From positions 811,001 through 875,000 of the forward strand of contig JASPKZ010007288.1 of assembly GCA_030220185.1 (NCBI GenBank): a DNA stretch of 64,000 nt, written 5' to 3'. This stretch comes from Diploptera punctata. Its lineage: Eukaryota; Arthropoda; Insecta; Blattodea; Blaberidae. The notes under the pieces were generated by a model. The model was not told the DNA's origin, made no database searches, and worked only from the letters and a program-made list of their open reading frames with translations. The translations under genes were made by a program, and so were the position numbers. Each line of letters opens with the position of its first letter. The stretch's first letter is position 1. Below are positions 10,901 to 22,260 of this stretch, piece by piece.

Positions 10901-11704
10901 GAATTTTTGCGTCGCTAATATATAGCGACTCCAGGTTAAGAAAACTAACTATAAACAGCTGGAAGATCGGCAGGCTGACCACATGTTACCTATATAGCCT
11001 ATTATCTATATTATCGCCGTCCTTTGTGGTTAGCCGGCTGATGGACCACGCGACAAGCAGACCTTTCGCGCCAAGGTGTTTAGTCAAGTTCAAGAAAGGA
11101 GAGGTTTAATAAAAACAATATAATAAAATATCTGTAAGGATGAAAATAGAATATGTTTTAATTCGAGAGTAAAATTTGTTATAATTTCAATTAACCAGCC
11201 TTATATACATCACGATATATCATAATGACGAGCATTTAAACGATGATAAATGAGATATTTGCAAATATATTTAATGTTTACCTGATAGAGGAAGCGTTGT
11301 ACATTAGTTTATTTGTAAATCTCATCACAGACTAAACGACTATCAACACAATCTGAGAAATATTAATATTTTATTAATTTAATATAAAACAGTAATTTTC
11401 CATTTCATATTGAATGACGTTGCTTCGTAACGTTACATATATTGTGTCATCACTCATATTGTCGCTATGCAACAAGGCGCATTTAGTCCACATTTTTATG
11501 AAATCTATCTCCATTTGTAAATATATTAGTTTCCTTAGGTTAAAAACCTACTGTAAATTTATATGGTTATTATACATATTTTCGTACATTGAAATATTAT
11601 AATGGCAATTTTAACTTTTAATAAGTGGCATTATTTTAATATTAGATAATAATTTGACAAGATACATATGTAATCCGCGTACAATTAGACTCTCTCTCTC
11701 CTTT

Positions 11705-11815
11705 TTATAGGTGATGTAATCGATACAGCTAGAATAGTGGTTAACATACTAGCTACTTAATTAAGAAAAATACATGGGTTCAAACACGGCCAGCTAGTGT
11801 GAATTTTCGGGTCAT
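11705..11815 (+). repeat. tRNA-like module A (unit 3)
   Basis: Box A-like TAGAATAGTGGTTAACATA and box B-like GGGTTCAAACACGG, spaced about 45 bp apart, followed by GTGAATTTTCGGG. It aligns with the modules at 2880, 18520 and 22162. Confidence 0.5.
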
Positions 11816-12484
11816 AAAAAACTTTAGACTAGGTTCCATCGGGAGAGAAGTAAATCATTTGGTTCCTTGTCTAGATTTCTAGAAACTCAAGCTTGAAAAA
11901 AATACTTTTGAGCATTTTTTGGTCCTCTCTCGCTCGGATTTGAATTGCGATGCTAATATCTTAGTTTTTAAGAAGTAAGTTCATCGTAAAATAAAAATAA
12001 TACCATAACACTGATTTAATGATTTGGCTTTCTCATCTATGTTTTCCCGACTACACATATTTGTATTTCTTTTGTAGGAAATATATATGGTGGCTGGCGT
12101 AACATTCAACCCCCAACTTGGAGGATCAGCACTTTTCAAAATTTTGTCTTGTAGAAATGACACTTTCTCTATAGCTAACATGTTTCCTTGCCAGTTGTTT
12201 TATTTTCCACCATTTCTGATAGTGGAAAGGCAAACTTAATATCCGTCATGAGTAATTGCTGTTTCATTGTATGGTTCTCTTCCAAAGTTTGTTTGTCCAG
12301 CAAAGGAAGCCCTATCAATAGCTATGTTAATTATGTTCTTGAAAAACAGAAATCCCCCACAACGGTGAAGGTCATTCAATCTTCTCAAGGGTGTCAAATA
12401 TTTGGTATTTATCCAGAAAAGTTGCATGGACGACATAAGAATCAGTTTATCTGAACAACCTAGTGAAGTATGCTTAACTTTCAT

Positions 12485-13425
12485 TGTAACGAACCATTAT
12501 CATATTTTTGAGAAATTTTAAACATCGTGGCTACCCGGTTTAGTATATTTTACTTTTACTTAATATTCACATATATTTTTGGATTTATTGAGGGATATTT
12601 TGAGTTGAGGCAGGCGAAATTTTCCTTTCATACAAATTTTCAAAGTACTATAATATCCCAATTTTTAACCATGCACCACTTAGTCTTATCGTATATCAGA
12701 TAATAATTAACACACATCGTCTCACTTCCAATGTACAAACAGTAATATGTAAGTTATATATCACATTTAAACATGTCGGTCTGAAATTTTAAAATATTCT
12801 TCTTCTTCTTCTTCCTTCCAAGTATTAGGCCAAAGCGTGTTACGATCCTATAGAGAATTTTCCCTCCAGCGTTTGATATGACCGCCCAGAATTTTAAAAT
12901 CTAACAAAGCTAAATTCACATTAACTTTTGTCCTTTTTGTGTAACGTTGGCTTATTGGTAAGATACAATTTCTTTTAGACTTTTAATATTCTACAAATCA
13001 TTCAAATTGTATTAAGTTTTTTTATATATTAACAAACGATGGTCGAAAAATAAATACTGAAATAACTCACACTGACATCACGTTAATCCTTTCTGTTTAA
13101 CATTGGTTAGTAAATCACATTTCAGTTTGATTTTTATATTGCTTCAAATAGAGAATAAACTTTAAAATTTCTCTTTCTCGTAACTAACGCAAAATATGAA
13201 TATCGAGGAAAAGCAATGGGAATGACGTAATAGTTACGTCCCGTATATTTATTTATAATATAGTATCTACATTTGTGGACTTTCTTTCTTATTTTATATT
13301 TTCGTATTTTTTAATACTAGATATAATTTATATTTTGTGAAAAATAAACTTAAAATAATTTTTAATTAAAAAAAACGCAACCATAACATATAAGGCTAAA
13401 TATGATATTAGTTTTCCAACGTGGC
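12485..13425. other. AT-rich DNA inside unit 3, no gene recognised
   Basis: No coding motif. A short CTTCTTCTTCTTCTTCC tract lies at 12800-12816. The 66- to 88-codon frames at 11981-12484 correspond to array sequence also present in decayed form near 22600, and are not genes. Confidence 0.5.
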
Positions 13426-13434
13426 TAATTAGCT

Positions 13435-13490
13435 AATATAGTTAAGGAATGGATCAGAAGTGCAAGGTTCAAATCTCGCAGAACCTCAGG
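13435..13490 (+). repeat. Decayed tRNA-like segment
   Basis: TAGTTAAGGAATGGATC followed by GGTTCAAATCTCG has the spacing and order of pol III boxes A and B. It may be a partial extra copy of array module B. Confidence 0.35.
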
Positions 13491-13611
13491 GTAAGTGAGA
13501 ATTATATTTAAAATACGCTGGGATATAGTGAGAATTGTGTAGAGTTTTATGGAAAAATAGAATTGAGATAGAAGTGAAATACAAAATTGGTTAATGGGAG
13601 AAGGGAATAAT

Positions 13612-13613
<2 letters not shown>

Positions 13614-13644
<31 letters not shown>
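13614..13644. repeat. (GA)n microsatellite
   Basis: Pure GA dinucleotide run of about 31 bp. The serine/leucine-rich reverse frames over it are artefacts of the repeat. Confidence 0.95.
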
Positions 13645-13646
<2 letters not shown>

Positions 13647-14349
13647 CATCTATAATCTGAAGGAACAAATTGAGGCAGAATTTTAGAACGAAATAGCAAC
13701 TTATACTTACCCTCTCTTTTGCACAGAGACTGCTTTACGGGGGTGGAAGGCATTTATATAATACTTTCCATGTCCAGAAGAAAATGACAAATGACATTTC
13801 CTACCCCCGATTCCAGGCATACGAAGCAGAGAGCTGTCTCAAGTTGTTCCTCAGACAGTATAGTAGCCAAAACTGGATATTTAAATTCAAAATTATCTTA
13901 AGTTCAAATGAACGAGACATGTGTAGTAGTTCGTTTATTTTCCCTTTACTATTTCATGTTTCATATAAGATTTCTTCATGTTTAAGTAATACTGTATATC
14001 CTTATTATAACTAAATTAATATTCTTAGTATTCTCTCTGTAACTTACATCTACATGGGCCTATGTGTTTATTATCTTGTATTATCCTGACCTATTTTTAA
14101 TATTGGAACTGGAATCCTGATAACTAGGCAACAACGGGTGTCATTCACTATAATACTAATGTAATGTGTTTCAGAGTTTTTGTCATTCGCTCAAAACATT
14201 AATTTCGAAGTCCTTTGTGGGATACATGAAAAAAAAATAGGTTAGTGCAAGAGCCTGAGGAAAAGAGAACAAATGTGTGAATTAAATAAAAGTACCAACA
14301 CTCGCCGCAATGTGAAAAATGTATTAAACGTTGTGACAAAATAAACCAG

Positions 14350-14412
14350 GGGACTTTGCATAATTGATATGGGAACATTATACAAACCAGAAGTTTGCGG
14401 ATTCGATTCTTG
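14350..14412 (+). repeat. tRNA-like module B (unit 3)
   Basis: TTGCATAATTGATATGGGAA, then AGTTTGCGGATTCGATTCTTG. The B box GGATTCGATTC lies at 14399-14409. The two partners at 19890 and 23655 keep the same wording, e.g. ATTGATTAAGGC and CGAGTTCGATTC. Confidence 0.5.
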
Positions 14413-14569
14413 AAGAGATATTGTATTCACATTAGGTTCTTCGTCTCCTGAATAAGTCGTATCACCATTACATGGAACCAAAAATCGTATTATAAGAATT
14501 GTTGGAATAAAACATTTAGAAGAAATATTAGTAATATATTTTAAACGTTGCCTAAAATTCTCACGGAAC

Positions 14570-17500
14570 CATGGCTCTAAGATTGAATATGCTTCTCCTT
14601 ATTATTCATAATTTGTATGATTTTCATTCTGTTCATTTCCAAAATCACATTTCCTCGAAGGAAGACATATTGGATACGCATCCACTATTTATCCATTTCT
14701 TGGCTGGTCTTCCTCTTGTTCTTCTCGCGTCCATTGGACTATATTCTTTAGCTCTTCTTGCAAGTCGGTTGTCTATCATTATTTCAACATTACTTTTCCA
14801 ATATGTTCGTGTATCTATAATAAATTTGGTTATGTCTTGAATATGACATTTGTCCCTACTTTGTGTGTTGTGCATATTATCAAATAATGCTTTCGCCAGA
14901 ATAGTTCTTAAGATCTTCATTTCACATGATCATATTATTTGCTATCTTTTTTTGTTTCCGCCCTAGTTTCTGCCCCATGTACGATAACTGGTGGAACTAT
15001 CGTTTTATACATGCGGATTTTGTATTCTATTGAGATATGTTTATTGTGCCGAATTAAATCTTTCATATACCCTGATATTTACTGCCGCTTTATCAGCTTG
15101 TTTCTTTACTTACATTTTATATTTTTTGTGTTTGTTATTAATACACCTAAATAACTAAAGTCTGATACTTTTTCTATAATTTTTCTATACACCTCTCATT
15201 TGCATTTTATTGGTTCTTTTGATATTGTTGATCATATAGTATTATTCCTATTTACTTACTTACTTACTCATTGGCACTATCGAACCCGTAGGTTCATGGC
15301 CACGCGGACATAAGCTCTCCATACATCCCTATCCTGAGGTAATGCTTTCAAATCATTCTCTGTATAATCTACTTCCCTCAAATCATAGTTAATATTATTC
15401 TCCCACCTCATTCTTGGTCTATCAACTGGGAATTTTCCTCTGGTTTTCCTACAAGAAGCTTCCATGCACGTCTTTCATTCTCCATACGCGCAACATGTCC
15501 TGCCCATCGCAGTCTACGATACTTAACTGTTCTTAAAATATCTGGCATCCTATAAAGACCATGCAGTTCATTGTTATGTAGTCTTCTCTATTCACCTGTC
15601 TGTTCATCTCTCTTTGGTCCAAATTTTTTTCTAAGTACTTTATTCTCAAATACTTGTAATCTCCTTTCCTCCCTTAAAGTAACGGTCCATGTTTCGCAAC
15701 CATAAAGTATAACTGGTAGAATAATAGATTTATATATTTTTAGTTTAACGTTTTTTTAAAGGAATTGGGACATCAAGAGTCTCTGCAATGCATAATAGCA
15801 CGCATTTCTAGAATTAAGCCTATGTTTAATTTCTTTGTGCATCTCGTTCCTATTTGTGATTATTGTTCCTAGGTATTTGAATTCAGCCACTTCCTGAAAA
15901 TTTCCCTCATTTGTCATTAGCTGTCCATTTCCATTATATAATGTATTTCTACGTGTGACCATATATTTAGTTTCATTGATATTTACTTCCAGTCCTAATT
16001 TCTTAGTGTTACTCAATACTGTGTGCGTGTTGTCCTTTAGTATCTCCTCGCTATGGACCTATAGTACTACATAATCAGCATAAACTAACAGCTTGTTAAT
16101 ACCATTGAGTTGTAAGCCTTCCTCATTCTCTAAAGGTTTAATGGCATCCTCTAGTACAAAATTAAATAGTAGAGGAGATAATGAATCTCCTTGCTTTAAC
16201 CCATTTTGGATTTCAAAAGTGTCCGAAAACTGTTTCCCTACACGCACCCTACTCTTTGTGCCATTTAGACACAATCGTATAAGTCTAACTAACTTTTTAG
16301 GAATTCCGAACTTATTCGTATTAATTTCCATATTTTATTTTCTGGCATTGATGTAAAGATCTTTGTAAATTATCTTCAGATTCTGAGACGAGAACGATAT
16401 CTGCGTAAAATATCAAGCGAAATCTAGCGTGTTCCATTTTATAACCCAAACACGGTGGTATGTTTTCAATAATTGTATCCATTATAACATTAATTATGAA
16501 TGGATTTAATGAGTAACCTTGCCTGATGACATCTGTGAGCATCATTTCTTCAGTTTGCTGTTCTTTTACTTTTATTACTGTTTTGCAATGTGTGATAATC
16601 GATATTATTGCCCTAAAGAGTTCATTAGGAATTTATTTCTCTCCCAATATATATATATACAATATCTACAAGCTGTACTGAAAGAAAAGCTTTCTTCATA
16701 TCTATGAAACGTAACAATACTGGTTTATTTAATTCGTATGATTATTCCACATTTTTTCTATGTAAATTGCATCTAATGTGGATCTAGTTTTCCGACATCT
16801 TTGTTGTTGTTCTTAAATATGGATTAATTTTTAATGTCTAATATTTTTATGAATACTTTTAGAGACCAATTAAGTATTCTAATTACACGACAATTTTCTC
16901 GTTTAGTTTTGTCACCCTTTTTGAGTAATTGGAATAGTCATACTAGATTTTCATTCTAGTGGGTTGGTACCGCTTATTATGATATTATGGAATAAATTCT
17001 GTAGTTCAATTATCAGTTGTATTCCTCAATTTTCCAACATTTCATTTGTTACCGTATCAGGAACTGCAGCCTTTCGATTTGTTAAACTCCTTACTGCGTC
17101 AGTAACTTCATATATAGTTATTTCAATTAATTTCTCTTGAATTTGATATCCATAAATATCCTGATTATTTACTTCAAATATTTTCTTCTTGTTTATACAG
17201 TTTCTGGAAATAATTATGCCACTATAGCATTGTTAATTTGTTTGTTTTCATACTATCCCTAATTTCGATTTCATTTGTCCTTAATGTTCCCCATTTTTTT
17301 GTTGGCCTGCATTATATATCAAATTCCATATCATTTGAATATTTTTTCCCAATAATCCTACATAATATATCTAATTTTAGAGTTTGTCATATTTCGTTTT
17401 GTTCTGTATGTTTTCCGAGTTTCAGGGGGTTTAGTTTTCAAAAATTGTAAATATGATTCCTTTATAGTTTTGGCTATTTCCAATTTCAGGTACTAATCAT

Positions 17501-17760
17501 GGAATATCCTTCTTATTGCTGTTTACATTTACTTTGTCTTAGTCCTACTACTTCCTTAGGTGCATTTGATAAACTATCCTTTAATTGTCGTTGTTGATCT
17601 ACACTATTTTGTGTATCTGTTTGGATTTGTTTAAGCTTTTCCTTTAATCGTTGCTGGTAAAATTGTCTTGTGTTTCCATTTATAAATGATTCAATTATTA
17701 TATTTCGTTATATGCATTGCCTTTCGTTTTTTTATGGTTGAATATATGCCTTAACCAATA
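14570..17760 (-). mobile_element. Old LINE, reverse strand, split by a second LINE
   Basis: Reading backwards from about 17760, fragments of a reverse transcriptase appear. A fingers segment with KNRKAAVPDTVTNE lies near 17100, and a thumb-side FYADIVLVSESEDNL (a YADD-box relative) near 16400. The C-terminal piece at 14645-14920 holds CHIQDITKFI, RTYWKSNVEIMIDNRLARRAKE and RGRPAKKW, the usual end of insect endonuclease-RT proteins. Many stops and frame changes show that it is dead. It lies in array unit 3 and was itself entered by the LINE at 15252-16312. Confidence 0.65.
15252..16312 (-). mobile_element. 5'-truncated LINE copy nested in the older LINE
   Basis: This segment matches 58893-59950 closely over its whole length, in the same orientation. 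It holds the C-terminal half of the reverse transcriptase (YADYVVL at about 16062-16082, so the second catalytic Asp is changed to Tyr), GLEVNINETKYMV, and a C-terminus ending NLRVR at 15277. The tail on the reverse strand is a run of AAGT (15255-15275). Homology stops abruptly near 16312, where the old LINE resumes, so the copy is 5'-truncated as usual for target-primed insertion. TATTATTCC before the tail and TATTAATTTCC after the break may be an imperfect target duplication. Confidence 0.78.
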
Positions 17761-18302
17761 AGGTACCAGACTACGTTCTACCGGTACGTCTATTAGGTGT
17801 TGCAAAGATCTGACAATCCGGCTGATATATTGTACTAAATATTTAGAAATGTGTGAATCGTTACTACTCAGTATACCAAGGGTTTCCTATGGCCTGTCGT
17901 GAGATCAATTACACCACTTACAGCAACTAGCCGAGCTATAAATTGATGTATTTTACCTCAGATACCTCGAGAAAGACATTCGTGTCTTTACATTCTCACC
18001 TTTCTCATAACATTTCATTGCGTTTTTAAATTATTCGTTTTCTGAACCTCTAGCTTTAATTAACTTAATCAATGTTATCGATGAATGAAAAAACTTAAAA
18101 TGTATTATTTTAAAGTCTGAGAATAAATAAACGCCCGGCCATAAATTTAAAAAAAGGAGAATTTTGAAAAATATTGATAAAATCGATAGTTCAAATATTC
18201 AAATACATATACAACCTAGTGTTTACAAAAAAAATAAGCTGTAGATGAAAGAGAGTTGTAGGTGCGGGAATATTAATATAATGATAATGTTGAAAGTGCG
18301 AA

Positions 18303-18372
18303 ATACAGCGGTCTAAGACATTACGCCCTGTCGCAGGGCTACCGAACCTGGTTCGAGTCCCTATGTGGAAGA
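18303..18372 (+). repeat. tRNA-like module C (unit 3), best preserved
   Basis: Box A-like GCGGTCTAAGACATTACG (18308-18325), then CGCCCTGTCGCAGGGC, which can pair as a short stem, then a perfect B box GGTTCGAGTCC at 18350-18360. The layout resembles a class II (Leu/Ser-type) tRNA with an extra arm. I cannot draw a full acceptor stem, so I call it a tRNA-derived pol III module rather than a tRNA gene. Confidence 0.6.
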
Positions 18373-18519
18373 AATTTACTCATGGAATGTCGGCTATTAT
18401 GGAACGATGTCCAACTAGAATTGTGAGTTAAAACGATGTTAATTTGACATTGGTCATGTAATTTTCATGATCAAATATATTATCCGTGTCCATTGTTTCC
18501 TTCTTCTCCCACTTGAACG

Positions 18520-18620
18520 TCGTAGACAATCTTCGTGGACTAATGGTTACCATACATTTATCTGGTTTCCAGGGTCACGAGTTCAAACTCATCGGGGTCT
18601 ATGGATTTTCAGGGCGTAAA
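18520..18620 (+). repeat. tRNA-like module A (unit 4)
   Basis: Box A-like GTGGACTAATGGTTACCATA and box B-like CGAGTTCAAACTCATCG, then GGGTCTATGGATTTTCAGGG. It is the copy closest to the SINE head at 54206 (GGACTAGTGGTTAGG). Confidence 0.55.
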
Positions 18621-18962
18621 AATACTGAGTACCGCTCCCGTCGGAATTTTACCATAGATGTCGCTCCACTGAATATACTTACATCAGTAAAATAACCTAA
18701 TGTTTAAAGAAATATAACTCGGAGCAAAACGTGTTTATCCTTTCTCAATCAAATTTTAATTGTGGCAGTAATGGTGTTAGATCTTTAGGATCGTCGTGAA
18801 ATACAAATATTATAATTATACTGCATGAATATTTTAACCTTCTAAACTAAATTGTTTCGACTATACATAGTCTAGCTTCCTTTGTCGGACTATTTTTGGA
18901 GTTTGTTCTAACATTTAAACTGCAACTTGGAAATCTAGGATTTATTTAAGGTTATATCCCGT

Positions 18963-19290
18963 AAACCCACCGCAGTGGTCTCGAGTTAGCGTGCTGCCTT
19001 GTCAGGCAGCGGGACCGGATTCGATTCCCGGTCGGGACAGGCTCCTGGGTGAGGTATTGATTCGGGGTTTTTCCTCACCTGTAAGACAAATGTCAGGAAA
19101 CCTAGGGGCCAACGATCACCGAAAAACATCCGGCCATCATCATCATCCTTATCATTATCATCATCATCATCCTTCACCGGTATGGAAAGCAACGGGAACC
19201 TACAACATCTATAATTCCCTGGTAAAGCTGCAAACCATAGCATTGAAAGATTGCAGTGAAAGACTTTCTCTCTGGGAGAATTACTATGGA
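18963..19290 (+). mobile_element. tRNA-derived SINE (family 1)
   Basis: The head has box A-like GTGGTCTCGAGTTAGCGTGC and box B GATTCGATTCCCGG, then GTTTTTCCTCACCTGTAAGA and ACAAATGTCAGGAAAC in the body. A CATCAT-rich tract (19138-19172) separates body and tail. The same order of segments occurs at 31619 and 40730. The 187-codon frame at 18991-19554 runs through this SINE and is not a gene. Confidence 0.82.
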
Positions 19291-19889
19291 ATATCCCGTA
19301 GAAGATTACCTTCTGTACGTCTAACATTTTCCCCGTCTTCTGCCATCTTTCATTGGAAAGTCAAATATTCTCTTCCGACACAATTTGATGCGTTCTTCGG
19401 GATTAATGCTTTATTTTGTATCTCAACCAGGGGGTTTCTTGTAAAGGTAGCCCTGTCATGCTACTTCAGATTTAGCCTTTGGTGTCTTGAAACGCGAAAC
19501 ACTCTCTCTATCGTCAAGGTTTTGGAATCCCTGATGGGCGTATATATTACTTAGGGTTGTAAATAATTTAATATTTCCCGTATCTAACTTACTTTGGGTT
19601 TGATATATTTTTGTTATCTTATGTCGCCCTTTACTATTTTATTAATTGACGGAATCCTCATTATTATAGACTCCGCTAAACAAGTCACATGTACTTATTT
19701 AATGATCATGTTCATTCATATTTCTTCTCATCCATCCAGACCATAAATCTGAAAGTCCAATTGTCGTACACGTAAAAACGTCTAGAGTAAGAGAAAGAAA
19801 AGGGAGAATAAATTAGTGATCTAAATAAGAGTATCGACATCAGCTGGAATAGGAATAATGTATTAAAATATGCTGAAAATTTTTCCGGA

Positions 19890-19955
19890 AACACATTGCC
19901 TAATTTTTAAGGCATTATGAACAATCCGAAAGATAGCGAGTTCGATTCTAAATGA
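19890..19955 (+). repeat. tRNA-like module B (unit 4)
   Basis: CACATTGCCTAATTTTTAAG, GGCATTATGAACAATCCGAA and then GCGAGTTCGATTC, aligned with the modules at 14350 and 23655. Confidence 0.5.
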
Positions 19956-20564
19956 GGTTACCCAAGCATTGTGGCAGGAACATGTTACTGGGTTATACTC
20001 AGCTTCTAAAATCAATTAGTACCAGTTATCTTTTCTTGGTGTAAAAATGCCCAACACACAGTTCTCAAAACTCGGAGGATAAATAGTATTCAAATTTCTA
20101 AAGACGTGCGAGCGTTATCTCTTAATTTTTCAAGAGCATCCTCAGACCCGTAATAGGATCGTTTCATACTTTTACAAATAACTTCCGATGATGAGTTTTT
20201 CCCTTAAATATCTCGGGAAAGACGTTAATGTCTTTACACATTCAATATATTTTACAGGAGTTTCGTGATATTTTATGAAATCTGTTTTGTTAACTTTTAC
20301 ATTAAACGTGACATGAAATATGTTGATTTATCCAAATAATTAACTTGGATAATGTAAAACACTGTAGTCTAAGAACAAGTGAGTGTCACGTATTAACTTA
20401 AAAAAATATACAGAGTTTTAAAAGGAAAAAATAAAATCAGTAAAACCTATATTCTAAATAAGTCGATAACTTAGAGTTTACGAATCAATAATGCAACAGC
20501 CGGAAGAAAATCACGAATGCGGAAGTTTTCGTATAATATTTATCACAGAAAGCGAAAAAATACA

Positions 20565-20650
20565 ACTATCTAAGTCATCATGTCAGGGTACGATATTCAA
20601 GTTCCTACGGGGCAGGAATTTTCTCAAGGAATATTGGTCAGTAGGGACCG
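20565..20650 (+). repeat. tRNA-like module C (unit 4)
   Basis: CTATCTAAGTCATCATGTCA, then TCAGGGTACG and AAGTTCCTACGGGG, then AATTTTCTCAAGGAATAT, aligned with 18311-18385 (box A region, stem and downstream ATTTACTCATGGAAT). The B box is mutated here. The 80-codon frame at 20491-20733 is array sequence. Confidence 0.5.
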
Positions 20651-21489
20651 ATGTCCACCAAGGATCGCGATGCGTTTGGACCGGTCTAATAAATAGCGAC
20701 TGCCTAACAACATATCACCCATATAGAGTTTAGTTTATCGCCTATCTCTGTAAAATACTACAAATGATGAGCCTATTGTCTTGTAACTCTCTCGCGCTAT
20801 GAAGTGTTGCTTAGTTTACACAAGGACTGTGTTTAATTTTAAAACAAAATTAAATAAAATGTATCCATAAGGATGATAAACATTAATGTTGGAGTTACGT
20901 ATGTTATGATTTTCAAAGAGGTAGCTTTCAAATGCATGTATAATGTGTCATGTGATATATTAATACACATTTGACGGTATATGCGAAGATCTAGATAAGT
21001 CACATTTTTTGTCGAAATAGAGTGTAACTTTCCATTAGATTCTCAATGAAAGTATTATCTTTTAGGAGTACAAAAATTAAAAGAAACAATTTAATAATAG
21101 GTTTATTTGCCTTCAAAATTGGGCATGTATTTAAACAAGTAGGTTGGCTCACGTTGCATAATTGAGGAGGTTAGTAATAAAAGTACAAATTTTGCAGTAT
21201 TGAGGAAAACAGTTTTAAAGTTGAAGTGTATACGAGAAACATAGGTAATTCAAAATGATAACTTTGTGCTTTCCCCAGATAAATTGAGAAATACGTTATT
21301 GCTTTTGCACACTCAATTTGTTTGAAAAGAAAAATATCATATTCACCCCATTTTTTCTAATCGCCTCAACTAAAAGGAAATTTGTTACTGATGAAAAGTG
21401 ACTTTCCTGGATTTTTACCTGTGTCGTTCATTTAGAGCTGAAAACTATGGTATTGCTAATGTATTGAATATTTACCTGATAGAGGAAGG

Positions 21490-21529
<40 letters not shown>

Positions 21530-21532
21530 CAT
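21490..21532. repeat. (TA)n microsatellite
   Basis: TA run with two CA interruptions, inserted next to the TTTACCTGATAGAGGAAG marker. Confidence 0.93.
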
Positions 21533-21740
21533 TTGCACAGTTTATATTGATAGATGAAACACTTCGCAAATCAATCTGTTAATTTTTTTAAATTTAATTT
21601 GTAAAAATATTTTGCATTTACATATTTAGTCACGTTGCTTCGTTACGATACAATTATTAAATCAAATTTGTTGTTATCGTTTATCAACAAAGGACATTTT
21701 TACTATCATTTTGTGGCATTTATCTATTTTTAATAAAATA

Positions 21741-22058
21741 AAACTGTGTTTACGAATATTTAAACAAGGGTAAACTAGTCGTAATTTAATATGTAAATCG
21801 ATATGGGACCTCTTCCCCTAAGTTCGTCATCATCAGCATCAAGGATTAAACCTTAAGGTCTGTTTCGATCTCATGCTAGAATTGGTCTATCCAGTAAAAG
21901 ATGGGCAGACCAATTCTAGCATGAGATCGGAACAAACCTCAAAGGTCTACTCGTTGATGGCCCTGTTGACGAACTTAGAGGAAAAGGTCCCATATCGATT
22001 TACATTTTATTAAATTAAAACTAGTTTTACCATGTTTAAATATTCGTAAGCACAGTTT
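21741..22058. repeat. Large imperfect palindrome, arms ~150 bp
   Basis: The left arm runs from AAACTGTGTTTACGAATATT at 21741 to ATTGGTCTATCC at 21892. The right arm, reverse complemented, reads AAACTGTGCTTACGAATATT and ends ATTGGTCTGCCC at 21903. The spacer is about 10 bp. Inner parts such as GATCTCATGCTAGAATTGGT are identical over 20 bp. The outer part is the array block that occurs once in other units, so an array segment appears duplicated in inverted orientation around a foldback core. Confidence 0.85.
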
Positions 22059-22161
22059 AATTATAACAAAGTGATATTAATTTAGGATTTCGTATAATAT
22101 AACATTGAGAATGAAATATGGATACGAAAAGAGGTTTTTTCTTCATCTTCTTCTTCTTCTT

Positions 22162-22260
22162 AGAGTGCTGTAGTCGATGATGGTCTAGTTTTATCATGCT
22201 CGCCTCTGTTTCCAATGTTCAAGGGCTCAAACCCTACTGGGGTCTGTAGATTTTTTTCAG
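22162..22260 (+). repeat. tRNA-like module A (unit 5)
   Basis: Follows CTTCTTCTTCTTCTTAGAG as in unit 1. Box A-like GATGGTCTAGTTTTATCATG, box B-like GGGCTCAAACCC, then GGGGTCTGTAGATTTTTTTC. Confidence 0.5.

Larger units (their letters stand above)
10901..18480 (+). repeat. Array unit 3, enlarged by LINE insertions
   Basis: Markers in order: AAATTTGTTATAATTTCAAT near 11175, TTTACCTGATAGAGGAAG at 11278, GTTGCTTCGTAACGTTAC at 11418, GCAACAAGGCGC near 11468, module A at about 11705-11815, a downstream block with CCCCCACAACGGTGA near 12355, the ATGTGTTTATT block near 14060, module B at 14350, CGAGAAAGAC near 17967, AAAGTCTGAG at 18111 and module C at 18303. A 3.2-kb nested LINE lies between module B and the CGAGAAAGAC block. 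Confidence 0.62.
18481..20860 (+). repeat. Array unit 4, lacking the GTTGCTTCG blocks
   Basis: Module A follows module C of unit 3 directly, so the blocks normally between them (11160-11690 in unit 3) are missing. The rest is in order: a downstream block near 19300-19550, the block near 19580, module B at 19890, CGGGAAAGAC near 20218, the GTCTAAGAACAA block at 20363 and module C at 20565. A family 1 SINE is inserted at 18963-19290. Confidence 0.6.

Noticed and set aside
18303..18372. Functional tRNA gene
   Set aside because: Boxes A and B are good, but I could not pair a complete acceptor stem, and related decayed copies sit at the same place in other units.
18991..19554. 187-codon forward frame
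   Set aside because: It begins inside the tRNA-like head of a SINE, runs through its CATCAT tract (a His-rich stretch) and ends in array sequence. No domain.
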